This document shows positions 27,863 to 36,316 of a DNA stretch of 64,000 nt, in pieces. The stretch spans positions 124,001-188,000 of the forward strand of contig CAKULN010000001.1 in assembly GCA_934667175.1 (NCBI GenBank), written 5' to 3'. The DNA is from an uncultured Bacteroidales bacterium. Lineage in GTDB: Bacteria; Bacteroidota; Bacteroidia; Bacteroidales; UBA932. The translations under genes were made by a program, and so were the position numbers. The notes under the pieces are model-generated. The model saw only the letters and a list, made by a program, of their open reading frames with translations. It had not been told where the DNA came from and ran no database searches. Every line of letters starts with the position of its first letter. Position 1 is the stretch's first letter.

Positions 27863-28783
27863 ATGATTATGACTTCTAACAGACAAAGAACCCTTGCGGG
27901 TGAATATGAGTTCCATGGCAAGGGACTTCACACCGGAAGGATTTCGACAATGGTTCTCAAACCGGCTCCCGAAAACACGGGGATAGTATTCCACAGGGTG
28001 GATCTTGGCGAATCGGCTTTCGTGGAGGCCTTGGCCGAGAATGTGTCATCGACCGCCCGGAGCACGACGATTTCCAAGGGTGACGCCACTGTGGCGACAA
28101 TCGAGCATGTCATGTCGGCCCTTACCGGGATGGGAGTGGACAACGCCTTGATAGAGATCGACAATGTCGAGGTCCCGATCCTTGACGGCAGCGCCCGCTA
28201 TTATGTCGAGGCGATCGCCAAAGACGGTCTCAAGGAACAGGACGCGGAAAGAAAATATGTGACTGTTGCCGAGGAAATCGAAATCAAGGATGAAAAGACC
28301 GGATCCTATGTCAGAATAACTCCTGCGGATGCCCCGTCAATGGACATCACCGTTGATTTCGGCTCTAAGGTTCTCGGGGTCCAGACGGCTCATTGGGATG
28401 AGTCCACAGATTACGCCAAAGAGATCGGTCCGTGCCGTACGTTCGTGTTCTTCCATGAGATTGAGTATCTGTTCCAGAACAATCTGGTAAAGGGCGGGGA
28501 TGTGGACAACGCCATTGTGATTGTCGAGCATCCGGTCCAGCCGCAGCAGGTCGAGAGGCTATCGGCGCTTTTCAACGTACCTGAACTCGCTATAAACGAC
28601 AACGGGTATCTCAACAACCTCAAGCTCCATTTCCCGAACGAGTGCGGAAGGCACAAGCTACTGGACCTCATCGGCGACCTGAGACTTGCCGGAGGTTATC
28701 TCAAGGCCAAGGTCACGGCATTCAAGCCTGGCCATACAATCAACACTCGGACGGCCGTGGCTGTCCGTGAGAAATCTTGCTGA
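27863..28783 (+). CDS. lpxC: UDP-3-O-acyl-N-acetylglucosamine deacetylase, stand-alone
   Basis: A 306-residue zinc deacetylase, the committed step of lipid A synthesis. Conserved parts include FHGKGLHTG near residue 17, ATIEHVMSALTGMGVDNALIEID with a zinc His, DGSARYYVEAI, and GRHKLLDLIGDLRLAGGYLKA with the remaining zinc and catalytic residues. It ends right after this domain (AVREKSC). In most Bacteroidota, LpxC is fused to a FabZ dehydratase (about 460 residues); here the FabZ half is absent and lpxA follows after 15 nt. Confidence 0.95.
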   Translation: MIMTSNRQRTLAGEYEFHGKGLHTGRISTMVLKPAPENTGIVFHRVDLGESAFVEALAENVSSTARSTTISKGDATVATIEHVMSALTGMGVDNALIEIDNVEVPILDGSARYYVEAIAKDGLKEQDAERKYVTVAEEIEIKDEKTGSYVRITPADAPSMDITVDFGSKVLGVQTAHWDESTDYAKEIGPCRTFVFFHEIEYLFQNNLVKGGDVDNAIVIVEHPVQPQQVERLSALFNVPELAINDNGYLNNLKLHFPNECGRHKLLDLIGDLRLAGGYLKAKVTAFKPGHTINTRTAVAVREKSC

Positions 28784-28798
28784 TAAAACACTTAGAAT

Positions 28799-29611
28799 AT
28801 GAACACAATTTCACCATTAGCGTCGGTCAGCCCTAAGGCGAAACTTGGCGACAACATTGAAATCGGACCGTTCGCGTTCATCGATGATGACGTGGAGATC
28901 GGTGACGGATGCAAGATCCATCCACATGCGATGATATATTCATACGTGAAGATGGGAAAAAACTGTCAAGTGTTTCCCGGCGCCGTCGTCGGGGCCATCC
29001 CTCAGGATCTTAAATATGAAGGTGAGGTCACCTACGTGGAGATCGGCGACAATGTGACCATCCGTGAGTGCGTGACGATCAACCGTGGCACAAAGGCCAG
29101 TGGAAAAGGGGTCACCAAGATCGGAAGCAACACATTGCTGATGTCCTACGTACACGTCGCCCATGACTGTGTGGTCGGCAACCATTGCATTCTTGTAAGC
29201 TTTGTCGGCATAGCGGGCGAGACCGTCGTTGACGACTGGGCGATTGTCGGAGGCGGAGCGAAGGCTCACCAGTTCTCCAAGATCGGCTGCCACGCCATGG
29301 TCGGTGGCATGTCAAAGATCAACAAGGACATCCCTCCTTACGTCCTTTGCGGACGCGACCCGATCTGCTATTCAGGTGTGAACATCGTCGGACTCCGCCG
29401 CCGCGGATTCTCTTCAGATGTAATCCGCAACATCAAGGACATCTATGACACGATTTATTTCTCCGGTTACAACATCACCGACGGCTGCGCCAAGGTCGAG
29501 GCCGGATTCCCTCAGAGTGAGGAGCGTGATATCATCCTGAATTTCATCAGAAGCTCGAAGCGTGGAATCATCAGGGCAAACGACTCCCACGAGAAGGGAG
29601 AATTTGAATAG
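28799..29611 (+). CDS. lpxA: Acyl-ACP:UDP-N-acetylglucosamine O-acyltransferase
   Basis: A 270-residue first enzyme of lipid A synthesis. The N-terminal two thirds are hexapeptide repeats (SPKAKLGDNIEIGPFAFIDD, PHAMIYSYVKMG) forming a left-handed beta helix. The catalytic His is in YVHVAHDCVVGNHC, followed by GGGAKAHQFSKIGCHAMVGG and the C-terminal helical domain starting PPYVLCGRDP. It is translated just behind lpxC; the following WbqC-like frame overlaps its end. Confidence 0.96.
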   Translation: MNTISPLASVSPKAKLGDNIEIGPFAFIDDDVEIGDGCKIHPHAMIYSYVKMGKNCQVFPGAVVGAIPQDLKYEGEVTYVEIGDNVTIRECVTINRGTKASGKGVTKIGSNTLLMSYVHVAHDCVVGNHCILVSFVGIAGETVVDDWAIVGGGAKAHQFSKIGCHAMVGGMSKINKDIPPYVLCGRDPICYSGVNIVGLRRRGFSSDVIRNIKDIYDTIYFSGYNITDGCAKVEAGFPQSEERDIILNFIRSSKRGIIRANDSHEKGEFE

Positions 29612-30305
29612 TAGTGAAGAAACTCCCTTGCTGCTTAGTGTGGCATGGTTTCCTCCGATTAGCTATTTCGCATTGATTGCTAAAGACTTCATCTTGTCCC
29701 CGGACAGGGTGAAGCCTTCTGTTGTTTACCTTGAGGCCTGCGAGCATTATCAGAAGCAGTCCTGGCGGAACCGTTTCCGCTACTTTGCCTCTGATGGCCC
29801 TCAAAGCCTGAACTTTCCGATTGTCCATGAGAGCGGCACACACGAACTGCCGATCACTAGGATCAAGGTGGATTACTCGACTCCGTGGTTGGTCCGTACC
29901 GAGAGGGCTATCGCTTCCGCCTACGAATCCTCGGCTTATTTTGAATATTACAAGGACGAACTATTCGCCATTCTGGATTCCCGGCCGGAGACGTTGTTCG
30001 ACCTTGATCTTCAATTGATTAAATTTTTCCTCCGAAAGACCGGCATCTCGGTGGAGCTGAAAATGACCGATGAATATATCCCCGTCCGTTCCCGTGAGAT
30101 TCCTATGGACACGGGCCGTTATGGGCTGGACTATCGTGAGCTTATCCATCCGAAACGCCCGGACAGCATCCTGAAAGACCTGAATCTGGAAAAACCGTAC
30201 TTTCAGGTCTTTGCCCGAAAGTACGGTTTCGTTCCGAATCTTTCCATCATGGATCTTCTCTTCAATGAAGGTCCCGACTCAATCTCCTATCTTAAAAACC
30301 TGTAG
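29604..30305 (+). CDS. WbqC-like family protein
   Basis: About 233 residues matching the WbqC-like pattern: LLLSVAWFPPISYFALIAKD at the start, LEACEHYQKQSWRNRFRYFA, a central region LPITRIKVDYSTPWLVRTERAI, and an ending FQVFARKYGFVPNLSIMDLLFNEGPDSISYL. Family function is unknown; some members lie in O-antigen clusters, which would suit the neighbouring lipid A genes. The start is uncertain: a GTG at 29562 would overlap lpxA by 50 nt, and the TTG at 29604 is my choice. A strong hairpin follows. Confidence 0.82.
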   Translation: MNSSEETPLLLSVAWFPPISYFALIAKDFILSPDRVKPSVVYLEACEHYQKQSWRNRFRYFASDGPQSLNFPIVHESGTHELPITRIKVDYSTPWLVRTERAIASAYESSAYFEYYKDELFAILDSRPETLFDLDLQLIKFFLRKTGISVELKMTDEYIPVRSREIPMDTGRYGLDYRELIHPKRPDSILKDLNLEKPYFQVFARKYGFVPNLSIMDLLFNEGPDSISYLKNL

Positions 30306-30318
30306 ATTTCCGTTCACT

Positions 30319-30361
30319 AAGCTTGTCGGTCACTGAGCCTGTCGAAGTGACCGACAAGCTT
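30319..30361. repeat. Palindromic repeat forming a bidirectional hairpin
   Basis: A perfect 16-bp inverted repeat (AAGCTTGTCGGTCACT / AGTGACCGACAAGCTT) with an 11-nt loop GAGCCTGTCGA. Its core is the 27-nt repeat family unit. Placed between two convergent genes, it may end transcription of both. Confidence 0.85.
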
Positions 30362-30377
30362 CAATCTGAATTCTACG

Positions 30378-32147
30378 TCAGAACCTCCACCCGAATGTCG
30401 CTGTGATGCTGTAGATTTCCCTCTTGTTGAGAATCATTGGTGTGTACAGCCCTTCAATATATTCGGCGTAAGGGGAGATATACTCATCAGACAACGTCAT
30501 CATCCTTGCCGCGATGTCCGCGAAGAAAGAACCGTTTGATGAATATCCAAGGCCAACGGAGAAAGCGTTGATCCTGTCATTCAACTTAGTCTTCAGATCC
30601 CCGTCATAGACATATTCAGGAGTGGTTGTGAAATTGTACCCCGCGCGCACGGCAATCTCCGGGACGGGCTTGAACTCCGCGCCGACCCTTACCATGTGCG
30701 ACACACCCATGCAGTCGCGGATATCATCGTTCACTCCATCGAAAGAACTATCCCAATTGCCTTCTTTACTCATGAACTTCATCGTGCTGTAGTCCGTCAT
30801 CTCGTAGTCCGCGCTGATCAGAGCCATCCCCGCGAAAGTGAACGCCGCTCCGGCATTGAGTCTGTACGGTGAACGTATCCTGTAGGAATAGTTGCCTTCC
30901 GGAGTCTGGGCCGATCCGTTGAACTGAGAGTGGGTGTAGTTCACATTCACGTCATGGCGCAAACGCTCGTTGATCTCCATAACTGTCGGTGTTTGAACAG
31001 CAGCTCCAATGCGTACTCCGTCAACAGGGGTGAAAAGAAATCCGACCTTCCCATACACGCCGCTTCCTTCCGCCGTGTAGGAATAACGTGTGCGGTAATT
31101 GTCAAAATAAGTACCGCCCTTCTCCCCGAAATCGATAGGAAATTTTTCGGGATCCTGAGCCGCTTCCTTGAAATACTCGTCGAAGTTATAGTTCAGAGAG
31201 GTGATGCCGAGATTCACTCCAAGAAAGAACTTGTGGCTGAAGTTGAATCCGACATTCAGGATAGCGTCGTATTTGCTACCGGTGACCTTGCGTCCATATG
31301 CTTGGTTCAATGACCCGCCGAGGAGGATGTTGTAGATTCCGTTTCCGTCCTTGTCCAGAACAAAACCGTCTTCATCGATGCGGTCACCGTCCTGAAGGGT
31401 GTAATTACCATCTTTGACATCTTGCGCCGTGACAGGGTAGACGCGTTCTGTGGCCGCTATGTAGCGATACGGGTAATTTGGGTCACTGTCGCTTCCATAG
31501 TTCGCTATCGCTCCAGCCTGTGCGTTCACGATAACGTTCCACGGGGCTGGCATATTCCGGTCGTCATTCTCGTAATAGGCATTGTCCCAAATGTCAATCT
31601 TGTTCCCATTGCCGTCGATCCAACCATTCAGAAATCCTGAATGAAAGTCGGTCGCGCCAACCGCTATCCCGCTGAGGTAACTTGTCTTGTCGTTTGTGCC
31701 TCCGGCCAGCATCTGCCCTGTGTAGTCGTTCGTCCCGTTGAACAGAAAGCCGTATGTGATGGAAGTCAGACCGCTGCTGTTCCCTGTTGACCAGTTGAGC
31801 GTGGCTCCGATGTTCGGAAGTGTCACCCTCGCGAGATTCTTTGTCCGCTCGTTGAGGAATATGTCACTGTTATTTATCGGATAAGCGCTGTAGGATGAGC
31901 TCATTGAACTTATCGTCAGGTTCGGAGTGATCGTGAACTGGGAATATCCCGCCACCGCAGATCCCGCCGGATTGATGCCGATGGATCCGAGATCCCCTCC
32001 CACGGCGGTCATCGCGTTGCCCATTCCGATCGACCTTGCCGTTCCGTAGTAGTTGTTCTGGCTGAATGTCAGCCCGTCGTACATTGTCTGCGCCACGGCC
32101 GTGGCCGCTGTCAATGACACAAGCGCAGTGAATATTGCCTTTCTCAT
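30378..32147 (-). CDS. FadL/OmpP1/TodX-family outer-membrane transport protein
   Basis: A 589-residue outer-membrane protein with a signal peptide (MRKAIFTALVSLTAATAVAQ). The mature start NNYYGTARSIGMGNAMTAVGGDLGSIGINPAGS matches the FadL-family hatch region closely. Many barrel strands and a C-terminal Phe (TATFGWRF) follow. FadL-type proteins pass long-chain fatty acids or other hydrophobic compounds across the outer membrane. It is longer than E. coli FadL (446 residues), with an insert (about 150-270) rich in Asp/Asn/Tyr. It lies just downstream of the low-complexity lipoprotein gene, possibly in one operon. Confidence 0.82.
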   Translation of the reverse strand: MRKAIFTALVSLTAATAVAQTMYDGLTFSQNNYYGTARSIGMGNAMTAVGGDLGSIGINPAGSAVAGYSQFTITPNLTISSMSSSYSAYPINNSDIFLNERTKNLARVTLPNIGATLNWSTGNSSGLTSITYGFLFNGTNDYTGQMLAGGTNDKTSYLSGIAVGATDFHSGFLNGWIDGNGNKIDIWDNAYYENDDRNMPAPWNVIVNAQAGAIANYGSDSDPNYPYRYIAATERVYPVTAQDVKDGNYTLQDGDRIDEDGFVLDKDGNGIYNILLGGSLNQAYGRKVTGSKYDAILNVGFNFSHKFFLGVNLGITSLNYNFDEYFKEAAQDPEKFPIDFGEKGGTYFDNYRTRYSYTAEGSGVYGKVGFLFTPVDGVRIGAAVQTPTVMEINERLRHDVNVNYTHSQFNGSAQTPEGNYSYRIRSPYRLNAGAAFTFAGMALISADYEMTDYSTMKFMSKEGNWDSSFDGVNDDIRDCMGVSHMVRVGAEFKPVPEIAVRAGYNFTTTPEYVYDGDLKTKLNDRINAFSVGLGYSSNGSFFADIAARMMTLSDEYISPYAEYIEGLYTPMILNKREIYSITATFGWRF

Positions 32148-32165
32148 TTCAATTGTTTTTAATGG

Positions 32166-33554
32166 TTACCTTCTTCCGCCTCCGCTTCTGGAGCCTCCGC
32201 CGCCGTACGATCCACCTGAACTTCTTGATGATCCGCCGCCGGAGAACCCGCCGCCTGAGTAGCTACGGCTTGAACTGCCTGAAGAATATGAACTTGAGGA
32301 ACTTCTGCTCGTAGAGTAACCGCTGGAGCTCCTTGATGAAGAACCGGATGAGTAGTCGCCGCTTGAAGATGACCTATACGATCCTGACGATCTGTAGCTG
32401 CCGGATGAGCTTCTGCTGTTGCTTCCGCCGGAATAGCTTCCGGATGACGACCCGCTTGAACTTCTGCTACCGCCGGCTGGCCTTGAGTACATTGTCGACG
32501 ATGACGATGACCGGCTGCCGCCATAGGACGATCTTACGGATGAAGAACCGGTTGAGGTCCCGTACGAAGAAGAGCCGTTGGACCGTGCAGTATTCCCTAC
32601 AGATGACCTTACTGACGAAGATCTGCCGGAATAAGATCTTACAGACGAAGATGCCGGTCTGCTGACCGAGGATATCGAAGACCTTGTGCCGCCCGTGCGT
32701 CCGCTTAGGCTTGATGATCTGGTCGCTGATGCGGATGATGATCTTCCGCTGAATCCCGATCCGTTTCTGGATCTGGTCATGGATGAGCTTCTTACTCCCG
32801 CACTCCTTGATGCAGAGCCGATTCCGCCTCTCCTGCCGGATCCTGTCGTGGACAGACGCGGCGTGTATACTCTGCCGCTGCCCGGACCGAAGAAGTCGTG
32901 GTCGTGAAAGTGATGCGGTCCATGTCCCCATCCTCCGTGGTACCACGGGTCATGCCATCCGCCGTACCAGCCTCCATACCAACCACCGTACCATCCGCTG
33001 TGGTACCAAGGATCCCAATACCATGGGTCGTACCATCCGCTGTAATACCACGGATTGCCCCAACCCCATGAATATCCATAGTACCAAGGGTCATAATGCC
33101 AAGGAGAGTACCATCCGCCGTAGTACCAAGGGTTCGCACCCCAATAGATTGAGGTGTAGAAAGGACGGTTCCATGAGTACCATGACGTCGCATACCAAGG
33201 CTGGTATGCAGCCCATGTATCAAACCCGTTGTCGTAAAGATAGACGGATGTGGTGTTGTTCGTGTTGTCGAAATCTATTCTCGCCGCTTTGCTCTCGGGG
33301 ATGAACAGAGTGTCCACTTTCTCTCCGCTTTTCATGAAGATCGGTGAGTTCTTTGTCTTTGCCACAAGAAGGTCGGTCTCTTCGTCGTTGGCGGAGGCGT
33401 CGGCCTCCTGGGCCTGATGGACCTTGGCCTTGGATGTATAGTAGATTCCATCCTGATACTTCTGCCTGGAAGCATCGCTGGCATACTGCGCCGCTGAACC
33501 GCACGAAGTCAGTGCCAGAAGCGCCGAGATAAAGAGGATTGTGCGTGTTTTCAT
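32166..33554 (-). CDS. Low-complexity lipoprotein, Trp/Tyr/Gly-rich then Ser/Arg-rich
   Basis: A 462-residue lipoprotein (signal MKTRTILFISALLALTSC, Cys 18). A conventional 100-residue part is followed by a Trp/Tyr/Pro/Gly-rich segment with repeats such as WYSPWHYDPWYYG and GGWYGGWYGG. Then come a His-rich patch (HGPHHFHDHDF) and a long Ser/Arg/Gly tail of SSSVRSS-type repeats ending GGGGSRSGGGRR. I do not recognise a family with known function. The start is the ATG at 33554, because the frame upstream lacks any such signal. A structural or adhesive surface role is conceivable. Confidence 0.75.
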   Translation of the reverse strand: MKTRTILFISALLALTSCGSAAQYASDASRQKYQDGIYYTSKAKVHQAQEADASANDEETDLLVAKTKNSPIFMKSGEKVDTLFIPESKAARIDFDNTNNTTSVYLYDNGFDTWAAYQPWYATSWYSWNRPFYTSIYWGANPWYYGGWYSPWHYDPWYYGYSWGWGNPWYYSGWYDPWYWDPWYHSGWYGGWYGGWYGGWHDPWYHGGWGHGPHHFHDHDFFGPGSGRVYTPRLSTTGSGRRGGIGSASRSAGVRSSSMTRSRNGSGFSGRSSSASATRSSSLSGRTGGTRSSISSVSRPASSSVRSYSGRSSSVRSSVGNTARSNGSSSYGTSTGSSSVRSSYGGSRSSSSSTMYSRPAGGSRSSSGSSSGSYSGGSNSRSSSGSYRSSGSYRSSSSGDYSSGSSSRSSSGYSTSRSSSSSYSSGSSSRSYSGGGFSGGGSSRSSGGSYGGGGSRSGGGRR

Positions 33555-33704
33555 TTCTGAATCTCCTATATTTAACAATAAATTCGTAACTTCGTGGCCG
33601 CATCCAAAGGTGTCGGCCACACAAATGTTCATCAATGAACAAAATCCATACCTTTCGGAATATTGCACAATAATAAGAATAATTGACAAAAACAGCAAAA
33701 GTAT

Positions 33705-35183
33705 ATGGCAAAGGAAGTGACAAAAAGGTCTGAGAACTATTCTCAGTGGTACAATGATCTGGTCGTTAAGGCTGATCTTGCGGAGCAGTCCGCCGTCAGG
33801 GGATGCATGGTCATAAAGCCTTATGGCTATGCGATCTGGGAGAAGATGCAGCATGCCCTTGACACGATGTTCAAGGAGACAGGCGCGGTGAACGCTTATT
33901 TCCCGCTTTTCATCCCTAAGTCTTTCTTCAGCAAGGAGGCCGAGCATGTGGCCGGATTCGCCAAGGAATGCGCCGTCGTCACTCACCACAGGCTGATGAA
34001 CGACCCTGACGGAAAGGGCGTTGTGGTGGATCCTTCAGCCAAGCTTGAAGAAGAGCTCATCGTGAGGCCGACTTCCGAGACGATCATCTGGAGCACCTAC
34101 AAGAACTGGATCACATCCTGGAGGGATCTCCCTATCATGTGCAACCAGTGGGCGAACGTGGTCCGCTGGGAGATGCGCACGAGGCTTTTCCTCCGTACCG
34201 CCGAGTTCCTTTGGCAGGAGGGCCACACGGCCCACGCCACTTCGCAGGAGGCTCAGGAGGAGGCCAAGAGGATGGTCGGTGTGTACGCCAAGTTCGCCCG
34301 TGAGTTCATGGCTTTGCCTGTGATCGTGGGACACAAGAGCCCTAACGAGAGGTTCGCCGGAGCGCTTGACACCCTCACCATCGAGGCGATGATGCAGGAC
34401 GGAAAGGCTCTTCAGGCCGGAACATCGCACTTCCTAGGCCAGAATTTCGCGAAGTCATTCGATGTGAAATACACCGACAAGGAAGGGCAGCAGCAATATG
34501 TCTGGGCTACATCCTGGGGCGTTTCCACAAGACTTATGGGAGCCCTTGTCATGGCTCACGGTGACGATAACGGACTCGTCCTGCCGCCGGCCCTCGCTCC
34601 TATCCAGGTCGTCATGGTCCCGATCTACAAGACAGACGAGGAACACACCAGGATTTTGGATAAGATGGATCAGCTGAAGAAAGCCCTTGAGGCTGAGGGG
34701 CACACAGTCAAGATTGATGACCGTGACACCCTGCGCCCAGGATTCAAGTTCGCCGAGTGGGAGCTCAAGGGAGTTCCTGTACGTCTGGCCATGGGGCCTC
34801 GCGATCTTGAGAACGGCACGGTCGAGGTACACAGAAGGGACACGCTCGAGAAGCAGACTGTCGCTCTCGAAGGCCTTGACAAATCGATCGCCGCTCTGTT
34901 GGACGACATCCAGAAGACGATTTATCAGAAGGCTTTTGATTTCCGCGCGTCACACGTCGAGAAGTGCGATGACTGGGATGAGTTCAAGGCCAAGATCGGA
35001 ACCGGCAAGTTCCTGCTGTGCCATTGGGACGGCACCGCCGAGACCGAACAGAAGATCAAGGACGAGACGAAGGCCACGATCCGTTGCATCCCTGTGGACA
35101 GTTTTGTCTGCGAGGAGGAAGGCAAGGACATCTATTCCGGCAAGCCTTCAAAGCAGAGGGTGGTGTTCGCCATCTCATATTAA
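33705..35183 (+). CDS. proS: Prolyl-tRNA synthetase, archaeal/eukaryote-like type
   Basis: A 492-residue class II synthetase lacking the large insertion domain of the E. coli type. It has the N-terminal [36 protein letters not shown], motif 2 region [17 protein letters not shown], an anticodon-binding domain ([27 protein letters not shown]), and the C-terminal zinc-type extension ending [11 protein letters not shown]. This type is normal in Bacteroidota. A short palindrome (TGTTCATCAATGAACA, 33626-33641) lies upstream. Confidence 0.95.
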   Translation: MAKEVTKRSENYSQWYNDLVVKADLAEQSAVRGCMVIKPYGYAIWEKMQHALDTMFKETGAVNAYFPLFIPKSFFSKEAEHVAGFAKECAVVTHHRLMNDPDGKGVVVDPSAKLEEELIVRPTSETIIWSTYKNWITSWRDLPIMCNQWANVVRWEMRTRLFLRTAEFLWQEGHTAHATSQEAQEEAKRMVGVYAKFAREFMALPVIVGHKSPNERFAGALDTLTIEAMMQDGKALQAGTSHFLGQNFAKSFDVKYTDKEGQQQYVWATSWGVSTRLMGALVMAHGDDNGLVLPPALAPIQVVMVPIYKTDEEHTRILDKMDQLKKALEAEGHTVKIDDRDTLRPGFKFAEWELKGVPVRLAMGPRDLENGTVEVHRRDTLEKQTVALEGLDKSIAALLDDIQKTIYQKAFDFRASHVEKCDDWDEFKAKIGTGKFLLCHWDGTAETEQKIKDETKATIRCIPVDSFVCEEEGKDIYSGKPSKQRVVFAISY

Positions 35184-35204
35184 TTTATATTCAATGAACT
35201 GACT

Positions 35205-36305
35205 ATGAACGTGAAAGCAATCAAGCGAACCGCATTGTCGGTGGCTCTTGCGCTCGTCGCTTTGGGGGCGTCCGCACAGACGGACACGACAAGGAGAAAC
35301 GCCCAGTCCGCAGCCGCGGCCGCAGCCAAACTGCTGACGCAGACGGAGGAGACGAAGGTCGTGGCTCCGAAGCCGAATTATTGGACGAACTCGCTGATGA
35401 CGAACCTTAACTTCGTGCAGAGCAGTTTCACCAATTGGGCCAAGGGAGGTTACAACAACTACGCCTTGAGCGCCTACATCGACGGCAACGCCAAGTGGAA
35501 GAAAGACGAGATGTACTGGAACAACCGTCTCCAGTTGGACTACGGCTTTCTCTACTCGGCCGACAAGCCGATCATCCAGAAAAACAAGGACAGGATCCTG
35601 TTCGAGAGCACTTGGGGCTACAAGGCCACCAACACCTTGAACTATTCCGCGAAGTTCACGTTCCTGAGCCAGTTCGCCAACGGTTACAACTATCCCACAC
35701 CCGCAGTGGAGGAGGACAAGGAGCCGTCAAGCAAGGATTGGAGGAACGCCCGGGTGCTCAAGTCCAGCATCCTTTCTCCGGGAACGGTCAATCTGGGTCT
35801 TGGTATCGACTGGGTGCCGAGCAAATGGCTGACTGTCAACATGGCACCTATCACCGGTGGTTTCACCATCGTCGGCAGCGAGAAATTGAGGAAGAACAAC
35901 GGTATGGAGAGAAAGCGGAAGTACGAGAATGTGGATGAATATCCTGACGCCAAGGATGAGAAGAACATCTACTACACGACCGGAAACTATTACAAGCCGG
36001 CCCGTTTTGAGTTCGGTGCCCAGCTGACCGCCGACGCCAAGGTCAAGGTCAACGATAATTTCGAGGGCTCGACGCATCTGCTCCTGTTCTCCAACTATCT
36101 GAAGAACCCAGAGAACATCCGTGTGAACTGGGACACCCGTATGATGTGGAAACTAAGCAGGTTCTTCTCGCTGAACATCACGACCAACCTCATCTACGAC
36201 GACACTGTCCTCATCACGGACAAGGACGGCGACACCGGCAGGAGAACTCAGTTCGCCCAGGCTCTCCAGTTCGGCTTCACGTACACGTTCGCAAGCAAGA
36301 AATAG
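35205..36305 (+). CDS. DUF3078 outer-membrane-associated protein
   Basis: A 366-residue protein with a signal peptide (MNVKAIKRTALSVALALVALGASAQ) and a short Ala-rich linker. The body matches the DUF3078 pattern seen across Bacteroidota: NYWTNSLMTNLNFVQSSFTNWAKGGYNNYALSAYIDGNAKWKKDE, then long antiparallel barrel-like strands, ending ALQFGFTYTF. Function is unknown; it is probably a beta-barrel in the outer membrane. It lies between proS and tilS. Confidence 0.8.
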   Translation: MNVKAIKRTALSVALALVALGASAQTDTTRRNAQSAAAAAAKLLTQTEETKVVAPKPNYWTNSLMTNLNFVQSSFTNWAKGGYNNYALSAYIDGNAKWKKDEMYWNNRLQLDYGFLYSADKPIIQKNKDRILFESTWGYKATNTLNYSAKFTFLSQFANGYNYPTPAVEEDKEPSSKDWRNARVLKSSILSPGTVNLGLGIDWVPSKWLTVNMAPITGGFTIVGSEKLRKNNGMERKRKYENVDEYPDAKDEKNIYYTTGNYYKPARFEFGAQLTADAKVKVNDNFEGSTHLLLFSNYLKNPENIRVNWDTRMMWKLSRFFSLNITTNLIYDDTVLITDKDGDTGRRTQFAQALQFGFTYTFASKK

Positions 36306-36316
36306 AACCCCTGAAT

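Noticed and set aside
29562..29603. Upstream GTG start for the WbqC-like protein
   Set aside because: It would overlap lpxA by 50 nt, and the extra residues do not resemble the family N-terminus.
33626..33641. Palindrome TGTTCATCAATGAACA as an operator
   Set aside because: Short and single; no second copy or regulator supports it, so it is noted only under proS.
33555..33989. Longer N-terminus for the low-complexity lipoprotein
   Set aside because: The upstream codons are antisense to proS; a proper lipoprotein signal starts at 33554.
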